A stretch of DNA of 64,000 nt from Kaistia soli DSM 19436 (GCF_900129325.1 NZ_FQUP01000002.1:574668-638667), one strand, 5' to 3'. Positions 15,490 through 25,133 are shown, counted from the first letter of the stretch. Numbers and translations are program-made. Notes: generated by a model from the sequence alone, not told the origin.

Positions 15490-18400
15490 TCAGATCCCGG
15501 CCGGCCGACGGAGGTCGAGCGTCAGCGGGAATTCGGCCGAGATCGGTTCGACCGGCGGCATGAACGAGCCGCCGGTATGCCCGATCGATTCGAAGCGGGC
15601 GAGACGCCGCGCCTCCGCCTCATAGGAATTGACCGGGAAGGTCTCATAGTTGCGGCCGCCGGGATGCGCGACGTGGTAGACGCAGCCGCCGAGCGACCGG
15701 CCCGACCAGCTGTCGACGATGTCGAACAGCAGCGGCGCATGCACCGGAATGGTCGGATGCAGGCCGGACGCCGGCTGCCAGGCCTTGAAGCGGACGCCGG
15801 CAACGAAGCTGCCGGCCGTGCCGGCCGAGGTCATTGGCAGGCGGCGGCCATTGCAGGCGATGACATGGCGACGCGGATCGAGTCCGTCCGCCTTGACCTG
15901 CAGCCGCTCGACCGACGAATCGACATAGCGCACGGTGCCGCCGATCGCGCCCTCTTCGCCCAGCACATGCCAGGGCTCCAGCGCCTGCCGGAGTTCCAGC
16001 CGCACGCCCTGCTGCTCGACGACGCCGGAGAATGGAAAGCGGAACTCGCGCTGCGCCTCGAACCAGACGGGATCGAACGGATAGCCGGCATTGCGCAGGT
16101 CGCCGAGCACGTCGAGGAAATCGGCCCAGACAAAATGCGGCAGCATAAAGCGGTCATGCAACTGCGTGCCCCAGCGCACCAGCGAACCCTGCTGCGGCTG
16201 CTTCCAGAACCAGGAGATGAGCGCGCGCACCAGCAATTGCTGCGCAAGGCTCATCCGGTAGTCCGGGGGCATCTCGAAGGAGCGGAACTCGACAAGGCCG
16301 AGCCGGCCGGTCGGGCCGTCGGGCGAATAGAGCTTGTCGATGCAGATCTCGGCGCGATGCGTATTGCCGGTGACGTCGACAAGCAGGTTGCGGAACAGGC
16401 GGTCGACCAGCCAGGGCGGCGGCGGCGCGCCCCAGCCGGGCGGCGACACCTTCGACATCGCGATTTCGAGCTCATAGAGCGAATCGTTGCGCGCTTCGTC
16501 GATGCGCGGCGCCTGGCTCGTCGGCCCGATGAACAGGCCCGAGAACAGGAAGGACAGCGAGGGATGGCGCTGCCAGTAGGTGACGAGGCTCTTCAGGAGG
16601 TCCGGACGGCGCAGGAACGGGCTGTCCGCCGGATGCGCACCGCCGACCACGACATGGTTGCCGCCGCCGGTGCCGGTGTGGCGGCCGTCGGTCATGAACT
16701 TCTCGGTGCCGAGCCGGGCCTGCCGCGCATCTTCATAGAGATCGCGCGTGGTCGCGACGCATTGCGTCCAGTCGCCCGAGGGATGGATGTTGACCTCGAT
16801 CACGCCAGGGTCCGGCGTCACCTTGATCACGTTGAGGCGCGGATCGATCGGCGGCGGATAGCCCTCGACATGTACGGGAAGTTCGAGTTCGCGCGCCGTC
16901 GCCTCGACCGAGGCCAGCAGTTCGAGATAGTCCTCGAGCCGCTCCGTTGGCGGCATGAACACGCAGAGCCGGCCGTCGCGCGGCTCGATGCTGATCGCCG
17001 TGCGCACCGCGCCGGTGCCGGTGAAATACTGAGCGATCTGTTCGGCGCGTTCCGCGTCGCGCTCGGTGCCGGGGCGCGACAGCTGCGCCGCGATTTCTTC
17101 CGGATCGGGCAGCGGCGTGTTGATCGAGCCGGGATCGGCCTGGACGATGAACGGATAGGACGAGGCCGGGACATAAGGCAGCGAGGACAGTGGCAGGCGG
17201 TAGCCGACCGGGCTGTCGCCAGGCACGAGGAAAATCCGCCCGCGGCGCAGCGGCCAACGCTCGGACGCCCAGCGGCGCTTGGCACGCGCCTGAGACTGCC
17301 AGCGCTGCACAGGCAGAACGTAGCCCGACGGATTGGACAGGCCGCGTTCGAAGACGCGGGCGATTCGGGCACGCGCCTCGGCGTCCTCCAGCTTCGAATC
17401 CGATGTCGTGACGTTGTCCGGCAGCTCGGCTTCCTTGAGGATCCAGTGGGCGGGATCCTCATAGGCGGGAATGACGAAGGTCGGCGGAATGCCGAGCCGC
17501 TCGGAGAGGTTCTCGAGCAGGGCCTTGGCGTCATCGGCCGACGCGCGTTCGGGCCGGCCCTCGGCCGCAATCCAGCGCGGATCCTGCCAGATCGGCTTGC
17601 CGTCCTTGCGCCAGTAAAGGGCGAAGGTCCAGCGCGGCAGGCTCTCGCCCGGATACCATTTGCCCTGGCCGTAATGCAGGAAGCCGCCGGGCGCGAAACG
17701 GTCGCGCAGGCGGCGGATGAGGTCGTCGGCGCGCGTCCGCTTGGTCGGGCCGACTGCGGCGGTGTTCCATTCGGCCGACTGGTAATCGTCGATCGAAACG
17801 AAGGTCGGCTCGCCGCCCATGGTCAGGCGGACATCATTGGCCTTCAAATCCTCGTCGACCTGATGGCCGAGCGCGTCCAGCGCCGCCCAGCTCTCGTCCG
17901 AGAAGGGCAGGGTGACGCGCGGCTGCTCCGCGATGCGGTCGATCCGCATCTCGAAGTCGAATTCGGTCCGCGTGTCTGGCTCGGCAACGAAGGAGCCGGT
18001 GATCGGCGCGGCCGAACGGTAATGCGGGGTCGCCGAGAGCGGCAAATGGCCTTCGCCGGTGAAAAGGCCGGATGTCGGATCCATGCCGACCCAGCCGGCG
18101 CCGGGAATATAGACCTCCGCCCAGGCATGCAGGTCGGTGAAATCGACTTCCGTGCCCGAGGGGCCGTCGAGCGCCGGCACGTCAGGCTTCAGCTGGATCA
18201 GATAGCCCGAGACGAAGCGGGCGGCGAGGCCGAGCTGGCGCAGCGCCTGGACCAGCAGCCATCCAGTGTCGCGGCACGAGCCGGACGCATTGCCGAGCGT
18301 TTCCTCGGGCGTCTGCACGCCGGGTTCCATGCGGATCAGATATTGGATGTCGCCCTGCAGGCGCTGGTTGATCGCGACCAGAAAGTCGACGATCTGCATC

Positions 18401-18813
18401 TTCTCGCGCGGAATGCTGGCGACGAAGGCGTCGAGCAGCGGCCCCGACGGCTCCGGCTTCAGATAGGCGGCGAGTTCCTCGGCGAGCGCCGGCTCATAGG
18501 TGAAGGGGAAGGTCTCGGCATAGGGTTCGACGAAGAAGTCGAACGGATTGTAGACCTCGAGCTCCGCGACGAGATCGATCGCGATCTCGAATTCCTGGGT
18601 CTTTTCGGGAAAGACGAAGCGCGCCTGCCAGTTGCCGTGCGGATCCTGCTGCCAGTTCACAAAGTGATTGGCCGGCTTCACCGAGAGCGAATAGCTCGGC
18701 ACCTTCGTCCGGCAATGCGGCGCCGGACGCAGGCGGATGACCTGAGGCCCCAGCGCGACCGGCTTGTCGTAGCGGTAGCGGGTGACGTGGCGAAGCGCGG
18801 CGAGGATGGACAT
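15490..18813 (-). CDS. Transglutaminase / GS-like putative amidoligase fusion (DUF2126)
   Basis: This 1107-residue protein has an N-terminal transglutaminase-like region (1-300) with Cys180 (GSCRDTGW), His229 (DLHAWAEV) and Asp245 (GMDPTSG). The DUF2126 region follows from about residue 305 to near the end ([14 protein letters not shown], then [13 protein letters not shown] and [12 protein letters not shown]). DUF2126 is catalogued as a putative amidoligase related to glutamine synthetase. The Gly-rich GGGNHV and the carboxylate-rich strands fit an ATP- and metal-binding GS-like site. It is the first gene of the operon with the ATP-grasp/alpha-E and second transglutaminase genes, and its stop is one base from the next start. 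An opposing 1146-codon open frame on the plus strand is a GC-rich shadow. No signal peptide is visible. Confidence 0.9.
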   Translation of the reverse strand: MSILAALRHVTRYRYDKPVALGPQVIRLRPAPHCRTKVPSYSLSVKPANHFVNWQQDPHGNWQARFVFPEKTQEFEIAIDLVAELEVYNPFDFFVEPYAETFPFTYEPALAEELAAYLKPEPSGPLLDAFVASIPREKMQIVDFLVAINQRLQGDIQYLIRMEPGVQTPEETLGNASGSCRDTGWLLVQALRQLGLAARFVSGYLIQLKPDVPALDGPSGTEVDFTDLHAWAEVYIPGAGWVGMDPTSGLFTGEGHLPLSATPHYRSAAPITGSFVAEPDTRTEFDFEMRIDRIAEQPRVTLPFSDESWAALDALGHQVDEDLKANDVRLTMGGEPTFVSIDDYQSAEWNTAAVGPTKRTRADDLIRRLRDRFAPGGFLHYGQGKWYPGESLPRWTFALYWRKDGKPIWQDPRWIAAEGRPERASADDAKALLENLSERLGIPPTFVIPAYEDPAHWILKEAELPDNVTTSDSKLEDAEARARIARVFERGLSNPSGYVLPVQRWQSQARAKRRWASERWPLRRGRIFLVPGDSPVGYRLPLSSLPYVPASSYPFIVQADPGSINTPLPDPEEIAAQLSRPGTERDAERAEQIAQYFTGTGAVRTAISIEPRDGRLCVFMPPTERLEDYLELLASVEATARELELPVHVEGYPPPIDPRLNVIKVTPDPGVIEVNIHPSGDWTQCVATTRDLYEDARQARLGTEKFMTDGRHTGTGGGNHVVVGGAHPADSPFLRRPDLLKSLVTYWQRHPSLSFLFSGLFIGPTSQAPRIDEARNDSLYELEIAMSKVSPPGWGAPPPPWLVDRLFRNLLVDVTGNTHRAEICIDKLYSPDGPTGRLGLVEFRSFEMPPDYRMSLAQQLLVRALISWFWKQPQQGSLVRWGTQLHDRFMLPHFVWADFLDVLGDLRNAGYPFDPVWFEAQREFRFPFSGVVEQQGVRLELRQALEPWHVLGEEGAIGGTVRYVDSSVERLQVKADGLDPRRHVIACNGRRLPMTSAGTAGSFVAGVRFKAWQPASGLHPTIPVHAPLLFDIVDSWSGRSLGGCVYHVAHPGGRNYETFPVNSYEAEARRLARFESIGHTGGSFMPPVEPISAEFPLTLDLRRPAGI

Positions 18814-18923
18814 TGTTCAGCGGAACTCTCTTGGGCGGCGGCGATCGTCGCCGGACGATACACGAAGACGCAACAAACGCGCCAAAGTTGACGCGGCGCA
18901 TCGGCGCGCCGCCTGAAACGGCC

Positions 18924-19898
18924 TCACGCCTTCACGACCGTCGAACGGAACTTGGCAGCAAGATACTCACCTGAGCCGATCGGCGGATATTTCGGGCTCT
19001 CGCCCGGCGCCAGGCAGGTCTCGATACAGGCAATGGAAGCGTCCCAGTTCGGCTGGTGGAAGAAGGCGATCGACTGACGCCGGGTCGGACGGCCAGGGTG
19101 CGGCGGCGGCACGGCAACCCTGTGCAGCGTCGACTTCCAGCGGTCATTCGTCCAGCGCTGCATCAGATCGCCGATATTGATGACGAAACTGTCGGGAATC
19201 GCCGGAACCTTGATCCAGGTGCCATCGGTGCCCATCACCTCCAGCCCGCCGGGCGAATCCTCCTGGCGGAGGATCGTCAGCGAGCCGTAGTCCGAATGGG
19301 CCCCCGCGCGAAGCTGGCCCTCGGCTGGCGGTTCGTCGACCTCCGGATAGTTGAGAAGCCGCAGCGCGCTCGCCTCCTGATCGATGAAGTGGTCGAAATA
19401 GCTTTCGGGCAGGTCGAGCGCGAGGGCAAAGAGCCGCATGATTCGGCCAGCGAGTTCCGACATCGCCTCATAGTAGCCCATCGCCGCGCGGCGGAAGCCA
19501 TCGCCCTCGAACGGCCAGGGATTGGCGGAAAACACAAAGGCCTCGGCATCGTCGGCTGGCTTGTGGTCAAGCCGGCGGAAGGCTGAGGGTCCGAGCGAGA
19601 ACGTCTCCTTGAGATCGGCCGGCCGCGCATTGCCGAGGGAAGCGGCCAGCGTCTCGCCCTTGACGGGGCTGTAGCCGTAGGGATAGCCGGGATAGGGCAT
19701 CGCCGCGGCGAGCTTCTCCGCGAGCGGGCGATCGAAAAAGGCGCGCGCCGCCTGCCATCCGGTTTCGATCGCCTGGGAGTCGGCGCCATGCCCGGTCACG
19801 AGGAAGAATCCGGTATCCGTGCAGGTCTGTCCGATCGCGGCAGCGACGGCGTGCTTGCCGCGGGGATCGGCGAGGTCGATGAGGGGTATCGCAGACAT
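18924..19898 (-). CDS. Isopenicillin N synthase-like 2-oxoglutarate/Fe(II) oxygenase
   Basis: The 324-residue double-stranded beta-helix oxygenase has the iron ligands His201 and Asp203 (HSDYGSLTIL) and His259 (LHRVAVPP), and the 2-oxoglutarate-binding RxS at Arg274-Ser276 (RRQS). The N-terminal DIOX_N-type region begins IPLIDLADP. Relatives include isopenicillin N synthase, plant dioxygenases and ethylene-forming enzyme, so the substrate is open. The RxS motif suggests use of 2-oxoglutarate, unlike true isopenicillin N synthase. It is 110 bases upstream of, and on the same strand as, the amidoligase operon, so co-transcription is possible. ATG 19898 is chosen because similarity begins at MSAIPLIDL. 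The extension to 20126 has no family-like content. Confidence 0.88.
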   Translation of the reverse strand: MSAIPLIDLADPRGKHAVAAAIGQTCTDTGFFLVTGHGADSQAIETGWQAARAFFDRPLAEKLAAAMPYPGYPYGYSPVKGETLAASLGNARPADLKETFSLGPSAFRRLDHKPADDAEAFVFSANPWPFEGDGFRRAAMGYYEAMSELAGRIMRLFALALDLPESYFDHFIDQEASALRLLNYPEVDEPPAEGQLRAGAHSDYGSLTILRQEDSPGGLEVMGTDGTWIKVPAIPDSFVINIGDLMQRWTNDRWKSTLHRVAVPPPHPGRPTRRQSIAFFHQPNWDASIACIETCLAPGESPKYPPIGSGEYLAAKFRSTVVKA

Positions 19899-19984
19899 GG
19901 ATGGTTCCGGAGTGATCTTGATCAGCGAGACAAGATTATGGGCGCAGGCGGCGCTTGGGAACTGCCAATCGACGGGGCATGCAC

Positions 19985-20983
19985 ATGAATGAGGCAGTGT
20001 TGCCGCGGCGCATTGCCCTGATCGATGTCTGGCGTGGCGTCGCGCTGATCGCGATGATGACCTATCACGGCGCCTGGGACGTTGCTTATCTGCGTCTGCT
20101 ACGCTTCGATCCAGGCGGTTCGCCACCTTGGCGCATCTATGCTCACATCATCGCCGGCAGCTTCCTGTTTCTCGCCGGGGTCAGCCTGGTTCTTGCGACA
20201 CGGAATGGATTTCGCGCCGGGCCCTATCTCCGCCGCCTCGCCGTCATCATCGCCGCCGCGGCGCTCGTTTCGATCGCGACCTATTTCGTCATGCCGGAGG
20301 GCTGGGTCTATTTCGGCATCCTGCACCAGATAGCGCTGGCGAGCCTGATCGCCCTGCCGTTCCTGCGCCTGCCGCCGCTCTTCACCGCGGTGGTGGCGGC
20401 GCTGGTGATCGCGCTGCCGCAATTCGTGCGCTCGGATGTCTTCGCGGCGCCCTGGTTCTGGTGGGTCGGGCTGGCGCCGATCGCGAAAACTTCGTTCGAC
20501 TATGTCCCGGTCTTCCCGTGGACGGGCGTCGTCCTGGCAGGCGTCGCCGCGGCGAAATTCGGCGTTGCCGCCGGCCTCGACATTCGCCTTCAGCGCTGGC
20601 AGCCGGCAAACCGACTGACGCGGCTGCTCGCCTTCGGCGGCCGGCACAGCCTCGCCGTCTATCTGATTCACCAGCCGATCATCTATGGCGTGCTGTTTCT
20701 CGCCGCGCAGCTTCTCGTGCCCAATGCGGCGATCGATGGCGCGCGGGCCGATTGCGCTGATCGCTGCATCGAGCAGCGCGGCGACACGGTCGGCTGCCAT
20801 GCCTATTGCCGCTGCGTCTTTGACGATCTTGCCGAGGCCGGACTGACCCAGTCGCTGCTGAAAGGCACCATGAGCGAGGCCGACAACCAGCGCCTGCGCG
20901 GCATGGCGATGACCTGCACGGCCATAACCCTGCCAAACCCGGCGCCATCTTCGCCGGAGTCCGTCCCCGCCGATGGCGGCTGA
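19985..20983 (+). CDS. DUF1624 (heparan-alpha-glucosaminide acetyltransferase-like) membrane protein with Cys-rich tail
   Basis: The 332-residue product has six to eight hydrophobic helices in residues 8-240. It starts with ALIDVWRGVALIAMMTYH, the conserved Arg and His region of the DUF1624/acyltransferase-3-like superfamily, and ends its core with GRHSLAVYLIHQPIIYG. Such proteins move acyl groups across the inner membrane onto a sugar or other acceptor, which is unknown here. The last 80 residues are hydrophilic and carry a C-x3-C-x9-C-x3-C-x-C cluster (ADCADRC...GCHAYCRC) plus one later Cys. The start is uncertain between ATG 19979 and 19985, because neither has a strong ribosome site. It diverges from the oxygenase gene across 86 bases. 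Confidence 0.82.
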   Translation: MNEAVLPRRIALIDVWRGVALIAMMTYHGAWDVAYLRLLRFDPGGSPPWRIYAHIIAGSFLFLAGVSLVLATRNGFRAGPYLRRLAVIIAAAALVSIATYFVMPEGWVYFGILHQIALASLIALPFLRLPPLFTAVVAALVIALPQFVRSDVFAAPWFWWVGLAPIAKTSFDYVPVFPWTGVVLAGVAAAKFGVAAGLDIRLQRWQPANRLTRLLAFGGRHSLAVYLIHQPIIYGVLFLAAQLLVPNAAIDGARADCADRCIEQRGDTVGCHAYCRCVFDDLAEAGLTQSLLKGTMSEADNQRLRGMAMTCTAITLPNPAPSSPESVPADGG

Positions 20984-21004
20984 CGGAATCTCCGCCGGAA
21001 AGGC

Positions 21005-21436
21005 CTACGGGTCGATGACGCCCATCTTGAGGATCACGTTGCCATAGAGGCGCCGCTCGCCGGTTGCGATGATGGCGAAGCTCTGCTTGGCGCGTTCATA
21101 GAAGGCGAAGCGTTCGAGCTTGGCCAGCTTGTAGCCGGGATCGCGATGGTCGATCACGTCCTGGAAAAGGGTGCAGACCGCCGGCACGGCGTCCGGCTCG
21201 CCGACCACTTCCATGCGGATAGCGGTCTCATCCGGCGCAAAACGGTCGAGCGGCATCAGCGAGAGGACGGCATCGGTAACGCGCACGGCATCGTGGCCAT
21301 CCATGCGGATGAGCCGCTTCGCCATGGCGAGCGCTGGGAAATTGGCGTCGACGATGGCGATCTCGTCGCCATGGCCCATCGCACGGAGCGTGAAGAGAAG
21401 GTCCGGTCCGATGATCGGATCGATGCCGCGCAGCAT
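21005..21436 (-). CDS. RbsD/FucU family sugar mutarotase
   Basis: The 143-residue protein matches the RbsD/FucU family from end to end. It begins MLRGIDPIIGPDLLFTLRAMGHGDEIAIVDANFPA, where the early His of MGHGD is the catalytic region, and ends GNVILKMGVI. The family interconverts anomers of pyranose or furanose sugars (ribose, fucose). The GHGDEI pattern and length favour the FucU (fucose mutarotase) subgroup, though the two are hard to separate by eye. It has a GGGGGA ribosome site. It follows an epimerase gene on the same strand after 87 bases. No matching sugar catabolic cluster is adjacent. Confidence 0.88.
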   Translation of the reverse strand: MLRGIDPIIGPDLLFTLRAMGHGDEIAIVDANFPALAMAKRLIRMDGHDAVRVTDAVLSLMPLDRFAPDETAIRMEVVGEPDAVPAVCTLFQDVIDHRDPGYKLAKLERFAFYERAKQSFAIIATGERRLYGNVILKMGVIDP

Positions 21437-21523
21437 GTGTTTCCCCCGGGATTGGTTGCCGGTATCGACCGACTCTGATCGTAGGCTGTGATGATCGGGC
21501 GGCGGGCGTCCGGCGTCAACCGC

Positions 21524-22498
21524 TCAGCGAGGGGTGCCGTTATAACCGCGATACCAGTCGACAAAGCGCGCCATCCCGGTCTCGATATCCGTTGTCGGCC
21601 GATAGCCGAACGCCGCGGCGCTGGCGCTGACATCGGCGAAGGTTTCCGCGACATCGGTGAGGCGCTGTGGACCGAGCTGGATCTCGGCGCTGCGCCCCGT
21701 CGCCTTTTCGATCGCGGCGATGAAAGCCCGCAGCGGCACCGGGTCGCTGTTGCCGAGATTGAACAGCCGCGTCTCCGCCGGGGCCGGCATGCGGTCGATC
21801 GCTCCGAGCGTCCCGGCCACGATATCGTCGATATAGGTGAAGTCGCGCTTCATCGCGCCGCCATTAAAGAGCGTGATTGGCTGTCCCTCGAGGATCGCGC
21901 GGGTAAATAGCCACGGCGCCATGTCGGGCCGGCCGAATGGGCCATAGACGGTGAAGAAGCGCAGCCCCGTCGAGGCGATGGCATGCAGATGGGCATAAGT
22001 GTGGGCGATGAGCTCGCCGGCTCGCTTGGTCGCCGCATAGAGCGAACTCGGCCGGTCGACCGCGTCAGTCTCGCGGAAGGGCAGCTCCTCGTTGAGCCCA
22101 TAGACGGACGAGGACGATGCATAGACGACATGGCGCAGCTTCGGCAGCCTGCGCGCCGCCTCGAACATCACCACCTGCCCGGTGACATTGGTCTCGGTAT
22201 AGGCGAGCGGGTTTTCCAGCGAATAGGCGACGCCCGCCTGCGCGGCGAGATGGACGACGACATCGATATCCGCATGGGTCGTCGCCAGCCGCTCCATCGC
22301 CGTCATATCGGCGACGCTGGCCTCGACAAAGTCGAAGCCGTGCCGGGCCTTCAATCTGTCGAGCCGCGCGTGCTTCAACTGCGGGTCGTAATAGGCGTTG
22401 AGGTTGTCGACGCCGATCACGCTGTCGCCGCGCGAAAGCAGCGCCTCCGAAACGTGATATCCGATGAATCCGGCGGCGCCGGTGACAAGCAGCTTCAT
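21524..22498 (-). CDS. NAD-dependent UDP-sugar 4-epimerase (UDP-glucuronate epimerase-like)
   Basis: This 324-residue extended short-chain dehydrogenase/reductase has the N-terminal NAD motif TGAAGFIGYHV, the specificity loop GVDNLNAYYDPQLKHARLDRL, and the catalytic Ser with YxxxK (SSSSVYG, YAATK). The DNLNxYYD loop and the FTVYGPFGRPDMAPWLF segment are typical of UDP-glucuronate 4-epimerases such as LpsL, which supply UDP-galacturonate for lipopolysaccharide or capsule. It diverges from the Rrf2 regulator gene across 133 bases. UDP-glucose epimerase activity is a less likely alternative. Confidence 0.87.
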   Translation of the reverse strand: MKLLVTGAAGFIGYHVSEALLSRGDSVIGVDNLNAYYDPQLKHARLDRLKARHGFDFVEASVADMTAMERLATTHADIDVVVHLAAQAGVAYSLENPLAYTETNVTGQVVMFEAARRLPKLRHVVYASSSSVYGLNEELPFRETDAVDRPSSLYAATKRAGELIAHTYAHLHAIASTGLRFFTVYGPFGRPDMAPWLFTRAILEGQPITLFNGGAMKRDFTYIDDIVAGTLGAIDRMPAPAETRLFNLGNSDPVPLRAFIAAIEKATGRSAEIQLGPQRLTDVAETFADVSASAAAFGYRPTTDIETGMARFVDWYRGYNGTPR

Positions 22499-22631
22499 GA
22501 TGTCCCGCCTTTAGCCGATTTCCGCCGCGGCACAAAGCCATGCCGCGTCCGGCCGGCGCCGTTTGCATCGGCGCCGGCATCCGCTATGACGGAATCCTCA
22601 AGACAGAGCCGCTCCCGCAGTTGGACGACGC

Positions 22632-23102
22632 ATGATTTCGCAAAAGGCCAAATACGCGTTCAAGGCGCTGATCCATCTGGCGCGCCAGCCGAAGGGCGAG
22701 ACAATCCAGATCGACGACATCGCGCGCCAGGCCGGCGTGCCGCGAAAGTTTCTCGAACACATCCTGCTCGATCTGAAGCATCGCGGCATGATCGCCAGCA
22801 GGCGCGGCCGGGCTGGCGGCTATGCGCTGATCAAGCTGCCGTCCGAGATCACGATCGGTCAGGTCCTGCGCGCCATCGACGGGCCGATCGCGCCGCTTTC
22901 CTGCATTTCCCGCACCGCCTACCAGCCCTGCGCCGATTGTCCGGACGAAGCGAGTTGCGGCGTGCGGCGCATGTTCGCGGCGCCCTATGCTGCGCAACTG
23001 GTCCTCTTCGACGCGACGACGCTGGCCGATGCGATGGATGGAGACGAGGAGGCCGGGGCTCTCGCTGATTCCGAGCCGATTTCCACCCGAGAGGGTTTTT
23101 AG
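22632..23102 (+). CDS. Rrf2-family regulator with four clustered cysteines, next to sulfate importer
   Basis: The 156-residue protein has an Rrf2 winged helix (residues 1-80: MISQKAKYAFKALIHLA, RKFLEHILLDLKHRGMIASRRGRAGGY) and a cysteine cluster with C-x8-C-x2-C-x5-C spacing (about 93-111). Rrf2 proteins such as IscR, RirA and NsrR use three cysteines to bind an Fe-S cluster, while CymR lacks them and senses cysteine status through CysK. Four cysteines with this spacing differ from the IscR and RirA patterns I recall. The C-terminal 35 residues are acidic. It lies 102 bases upstream of the sulfate ABC transporter genes, on the same strand, with a palindrome between, so control of sulfate uptake is likely. 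Confidence 0.87.
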   Translation: MISQKAKYAFKALIHLARQPKGETIQIDDIARQAGVPRKFLEHILLDLKHRGMIASRRGRAGGYALIKLPSEITIGQVLRAIDGPIAPLSCISRTAYQPCADCPDEASCGVRRMFAAPYAAQLVLFDATTLADAMDGDEEAGALADSEPISTREGF

Positions 23103-23161
23103 GAACGATTTTCCAATCGCGGCCTCCCAAACGGCTCAGCCTTGGTTTGAAATTGTCGAGT

Positions 23162-23179
23162 TCCTATGTCGAGATAGGA
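23162..23179. promoter_or_regulatory. Candidate operator upstream of the sulfate transporter
   Basis: A perfect 6-6-6 dyad TCCTAT-GTCGAG-ATAGGA lies 25 bases before the sbp start codon. A TTGAAA element about 10 bases upstream could be a -35 box, which would place the dyad over the promoter. A partly matching sequence (CTATG, CG and AT in the same spacing) occurs at 22584-22597, upstream of the Rrf2 gene itself. This makes Rrf2 the natural candidate binder. Confidence 0.5.
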
Positions 23180-23204
23180 TCCTCATTGATCGAGGGAGCC
23201 ACTG

Positions 23205-24251
23205 ATGGTGCCTATCACGACCCATCTCGCGCGGCCGGTGCGCCGTCTTGCCGCCGCCGCCATTTTCGGGCTCGCGGCTGCGCTTTCGGGCGCGCCCGCC
23301 TTCGCAGACGTCACGATCCTCAATGTGAGCTACGATCCGACGCGCGAACTCTACAAGGCCTATGACGAGGCTTTCGCGGCCTACTGGAAGGAAAAGACCG
23401 GCGAGACGGTGATCGTCGACCAGTCGCATGGCGGCTCCGGCGCGCAAGCGCGGGCTGTGATCGACGGCCTCAATGCCGATGTCGTGACGCTGGCCCTCGC
23501 CGCGGATATCGATGCCGTCGTCAGCAAGAGCGGCAAAATCCCGGCCAATTGGGCGACGCTCCTGCCGGCCAATTCGACGCCTTATACCTCCACGATCGTG
23601 TTCCTGGTTCGCAAAGGCAACCCGAAGGGCATCAAGGACTGGGACGACCTCGTCAAGGACGGCATCCAGGTGGTGACGCCGAACCCGAAGACCTCGGGCG
23701 GCGCACGCTGGAACTATCTGGCAGCCTGGGCCTATGCCAATGCCAAGTTCGGCGGCGACGAGGCCAAGACGCGGGAGTTCGTCGGTAAGCTCTACAAGAA
23801 CGTGCCGGTGCTCGATTCGGGGGCGCGCGGTTCGACGACGACCTTTGCCCAGCGCGGCATCGGCGACGTGCTGCTCGCCTGGGAGAACGAGGCGTTCCTC
23901 GCCATCAACGAGCTTGGTCCGGACCAGTTCGAGATCGTGACGCCGTCGCTCTCCATCAAGGCCGAACCGCCGGTCGCCCTCGTCAAGGGCAACACCGACG
24001 CCAAGGGCACCACCAAGGTCGCCGAGGCCTATCTCGAATATCTCTATAGCGACCCCGCGCAGAAGATCATCGCCAAGAACTATTATCGTCCCGAAAAGCC
24101 CGAGGCGGCCGATCCCGAGGACCTGAAGCGCTTCGCAGATCTGAAGCTCGTCACGATCGATGATCCGCAGTTCGGTGGCTGGGCCAAGGTGCAGCCGGCT
24201 CACTTCGCCGATGGCGGCATCTTCGACCAGATCTATAAACCCGGCCAGTAA
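23205..24251 (+). CDS. sbp: Sulfate ABC transporter substrate-binding protein
   Basis: The 348-residue periplasmic binding protein has a signal peptide of about 34 residues (basic start, [15 protein letters not shown], cleavage near AFAD). The mature part matches Sbp/Cys[20 protein letters not shown], the sulfate-binding [13 protein letters not shown] and [18 protein letters not shown]. It captures sulfate or thiosulfate in the periplasm and hands it to CysTWA. ATG 23205 has a GAGGGAG ribosome site. It is the first gene of sbp-cysT-cysW-cysA. Confidence 0.95.
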   Translation: MVPITTHLARPVRRLAAAAIFGLAAALSGAPAFADVTILNVSYDPTRELYKAYDEAFAAYWKEKTGETVIVDQSHGGSGAQARAVIDGLNADVVTLALAADIDAVVSKSGKIPANWATLLPANSTPYTSTIVFLVRKGNPKGIKDWDDLVKDGIQVVTPNPKTSGGARWNYLAAWAYANAKFGGDEAKTREFVGKLYKNVPVLDSGARGSTTTFAQRGIGDVLLAWENEAFLAINELGPDQFEIVTPSLSIKAEPPVALVKGNTDAKGTTKVAEAYLEYLYSDPAQKIIAKNYYRPEKPEAADPEDLKRFADLKLVTIDDPQFGGWAKVQPAHFADGGIFDQIYKPGQ

Positions 24252-24284
24252 CGGATCGGGATCGGACCTCCAGATCGGACATTC

Positions 24285-25133
24285 ATGACCGCAACGGCCA
24301 TCTCCGCCTGGCGCAAGCCGAGCGTCATCCCGGGCTTCGGGTTGGCGCTCGGTTTCACATTGGCATATCTGTCGCTGATCGTGCTGATCCCGCTCGGCGG
24401 CCTCGTGCTCCGCACGGTCGGCATGGGCTGGCCGCAGTTCCTGGCGATCGCGCTCGATCCGCGCACGCTCGCAGCCCTCCGGCTTTCCTTCGGCGCCTCC
24501 GCGATTGCTGCGGCGGTCAATACGGTCTTCGGGCTGATCGTCGCCTGGGTGCTCGTCCGGTATGATTTTCCCGGCCGCAAGATCGTCGATGCCGTCGTCG
24601 ACCTGCCATTCGCCTTGCCGACCGCGGTCGCAGGCATTGCTCTGACCGCGATCTACGCGCCGAATGGCTGGGTCGGGCAGTATGCGTCCGCCTTCGGCAT
24701 CAAGATCGCCTACACCCCGGTCGGCGTCTTCATCGCGCTCGTCTTCATCGGCCTTCCTTTCGTTGTCCGGACGGTTCAGCCGGTGCTGGAAGACATGGAT
24801 CGCGAAGTCGAGGAAATGGCGGCGACCCTCGGCGCGCAGCGTTGGACCACAGTCCGCCGCGTGGTGCTGCCGACGCTGGTTCCCGCGCTCTTGACCGGTT
24901 TCGCGCTCGCCTTCGCCCGGGCGGTCGGCGAATATGGCTCGGTGATCTTCATCGCCGGTAACATCCCCTATGTCTCGGAGATCGCGCCGCTGCTCATCGT
25001 CATCCGCCTGACCGAATTCAACTATGCGGCGGCGACCGCGGTGGCGAGCATCATGCTGGCGCTCTCCTTCGTGCTGCTCTTCGCCATCAACCTGCTGCAG
25101 GCCTGGAGCCGCCGGAGGCTGTCGCATGGCTGA
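24285..25133 (+). CDS. cysT: Sulfate ABC transporter permease CysT
   Basis: This 282-residue inner-membrane permease has about six transmembrane helices. The EAA-type coupling loop [27 protein letters not shown] lies near residues 180-210, followed by the family pattern [16 protein letters not shown]. It forms the channel with CysW for ATP-driven sulfate import. It starts 33 bases after sbp, and its last codons overlap the cysW start by 8 bases, which indicates translational coupling. Confidence 0.95.
   Translation: MTATAISAWRKPSVIPGFGLALGFTLAYLSLIVLIPLGGLVLRTVGMGWPQFLAIALDPRTLAALRLSFGASAIAAAVNTVFGLIVAWVLVRYDFPGRKIVDAVVDLPFALPTAVAGIALTAIYAPNGWVGQYASAFGIKIAYTPVGVFIALVFIGLPFVVRTVQPVLEDMDREVEEMAATLGAQRWTTVRRVVLPTLVPALLTGFALAFARAVGEYGSVIFIAGNIPYVSEIAPLLIVIRLTEFNYAAATAVASIMLALSFVLLFAINLLQAWSRRRLSHG

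Noticed and set aside
13014-15563. An 849-codon plus-strand open frame opposite the ATP-grasp/alpha-E gene
   Set aside because: Same reason: the minus-strand product has clear domains and the antisense product has none.
15451-18891. A 1146-codon open frame on the plus strand opposite the DUF2126 gene
   Set aside because: It mirrors a well-recognised protein on the other strand, has low-complexity Arg/Gly/Asp-rich composition and no family motif. Long antisense frames are expected in DNA this GC-rich.
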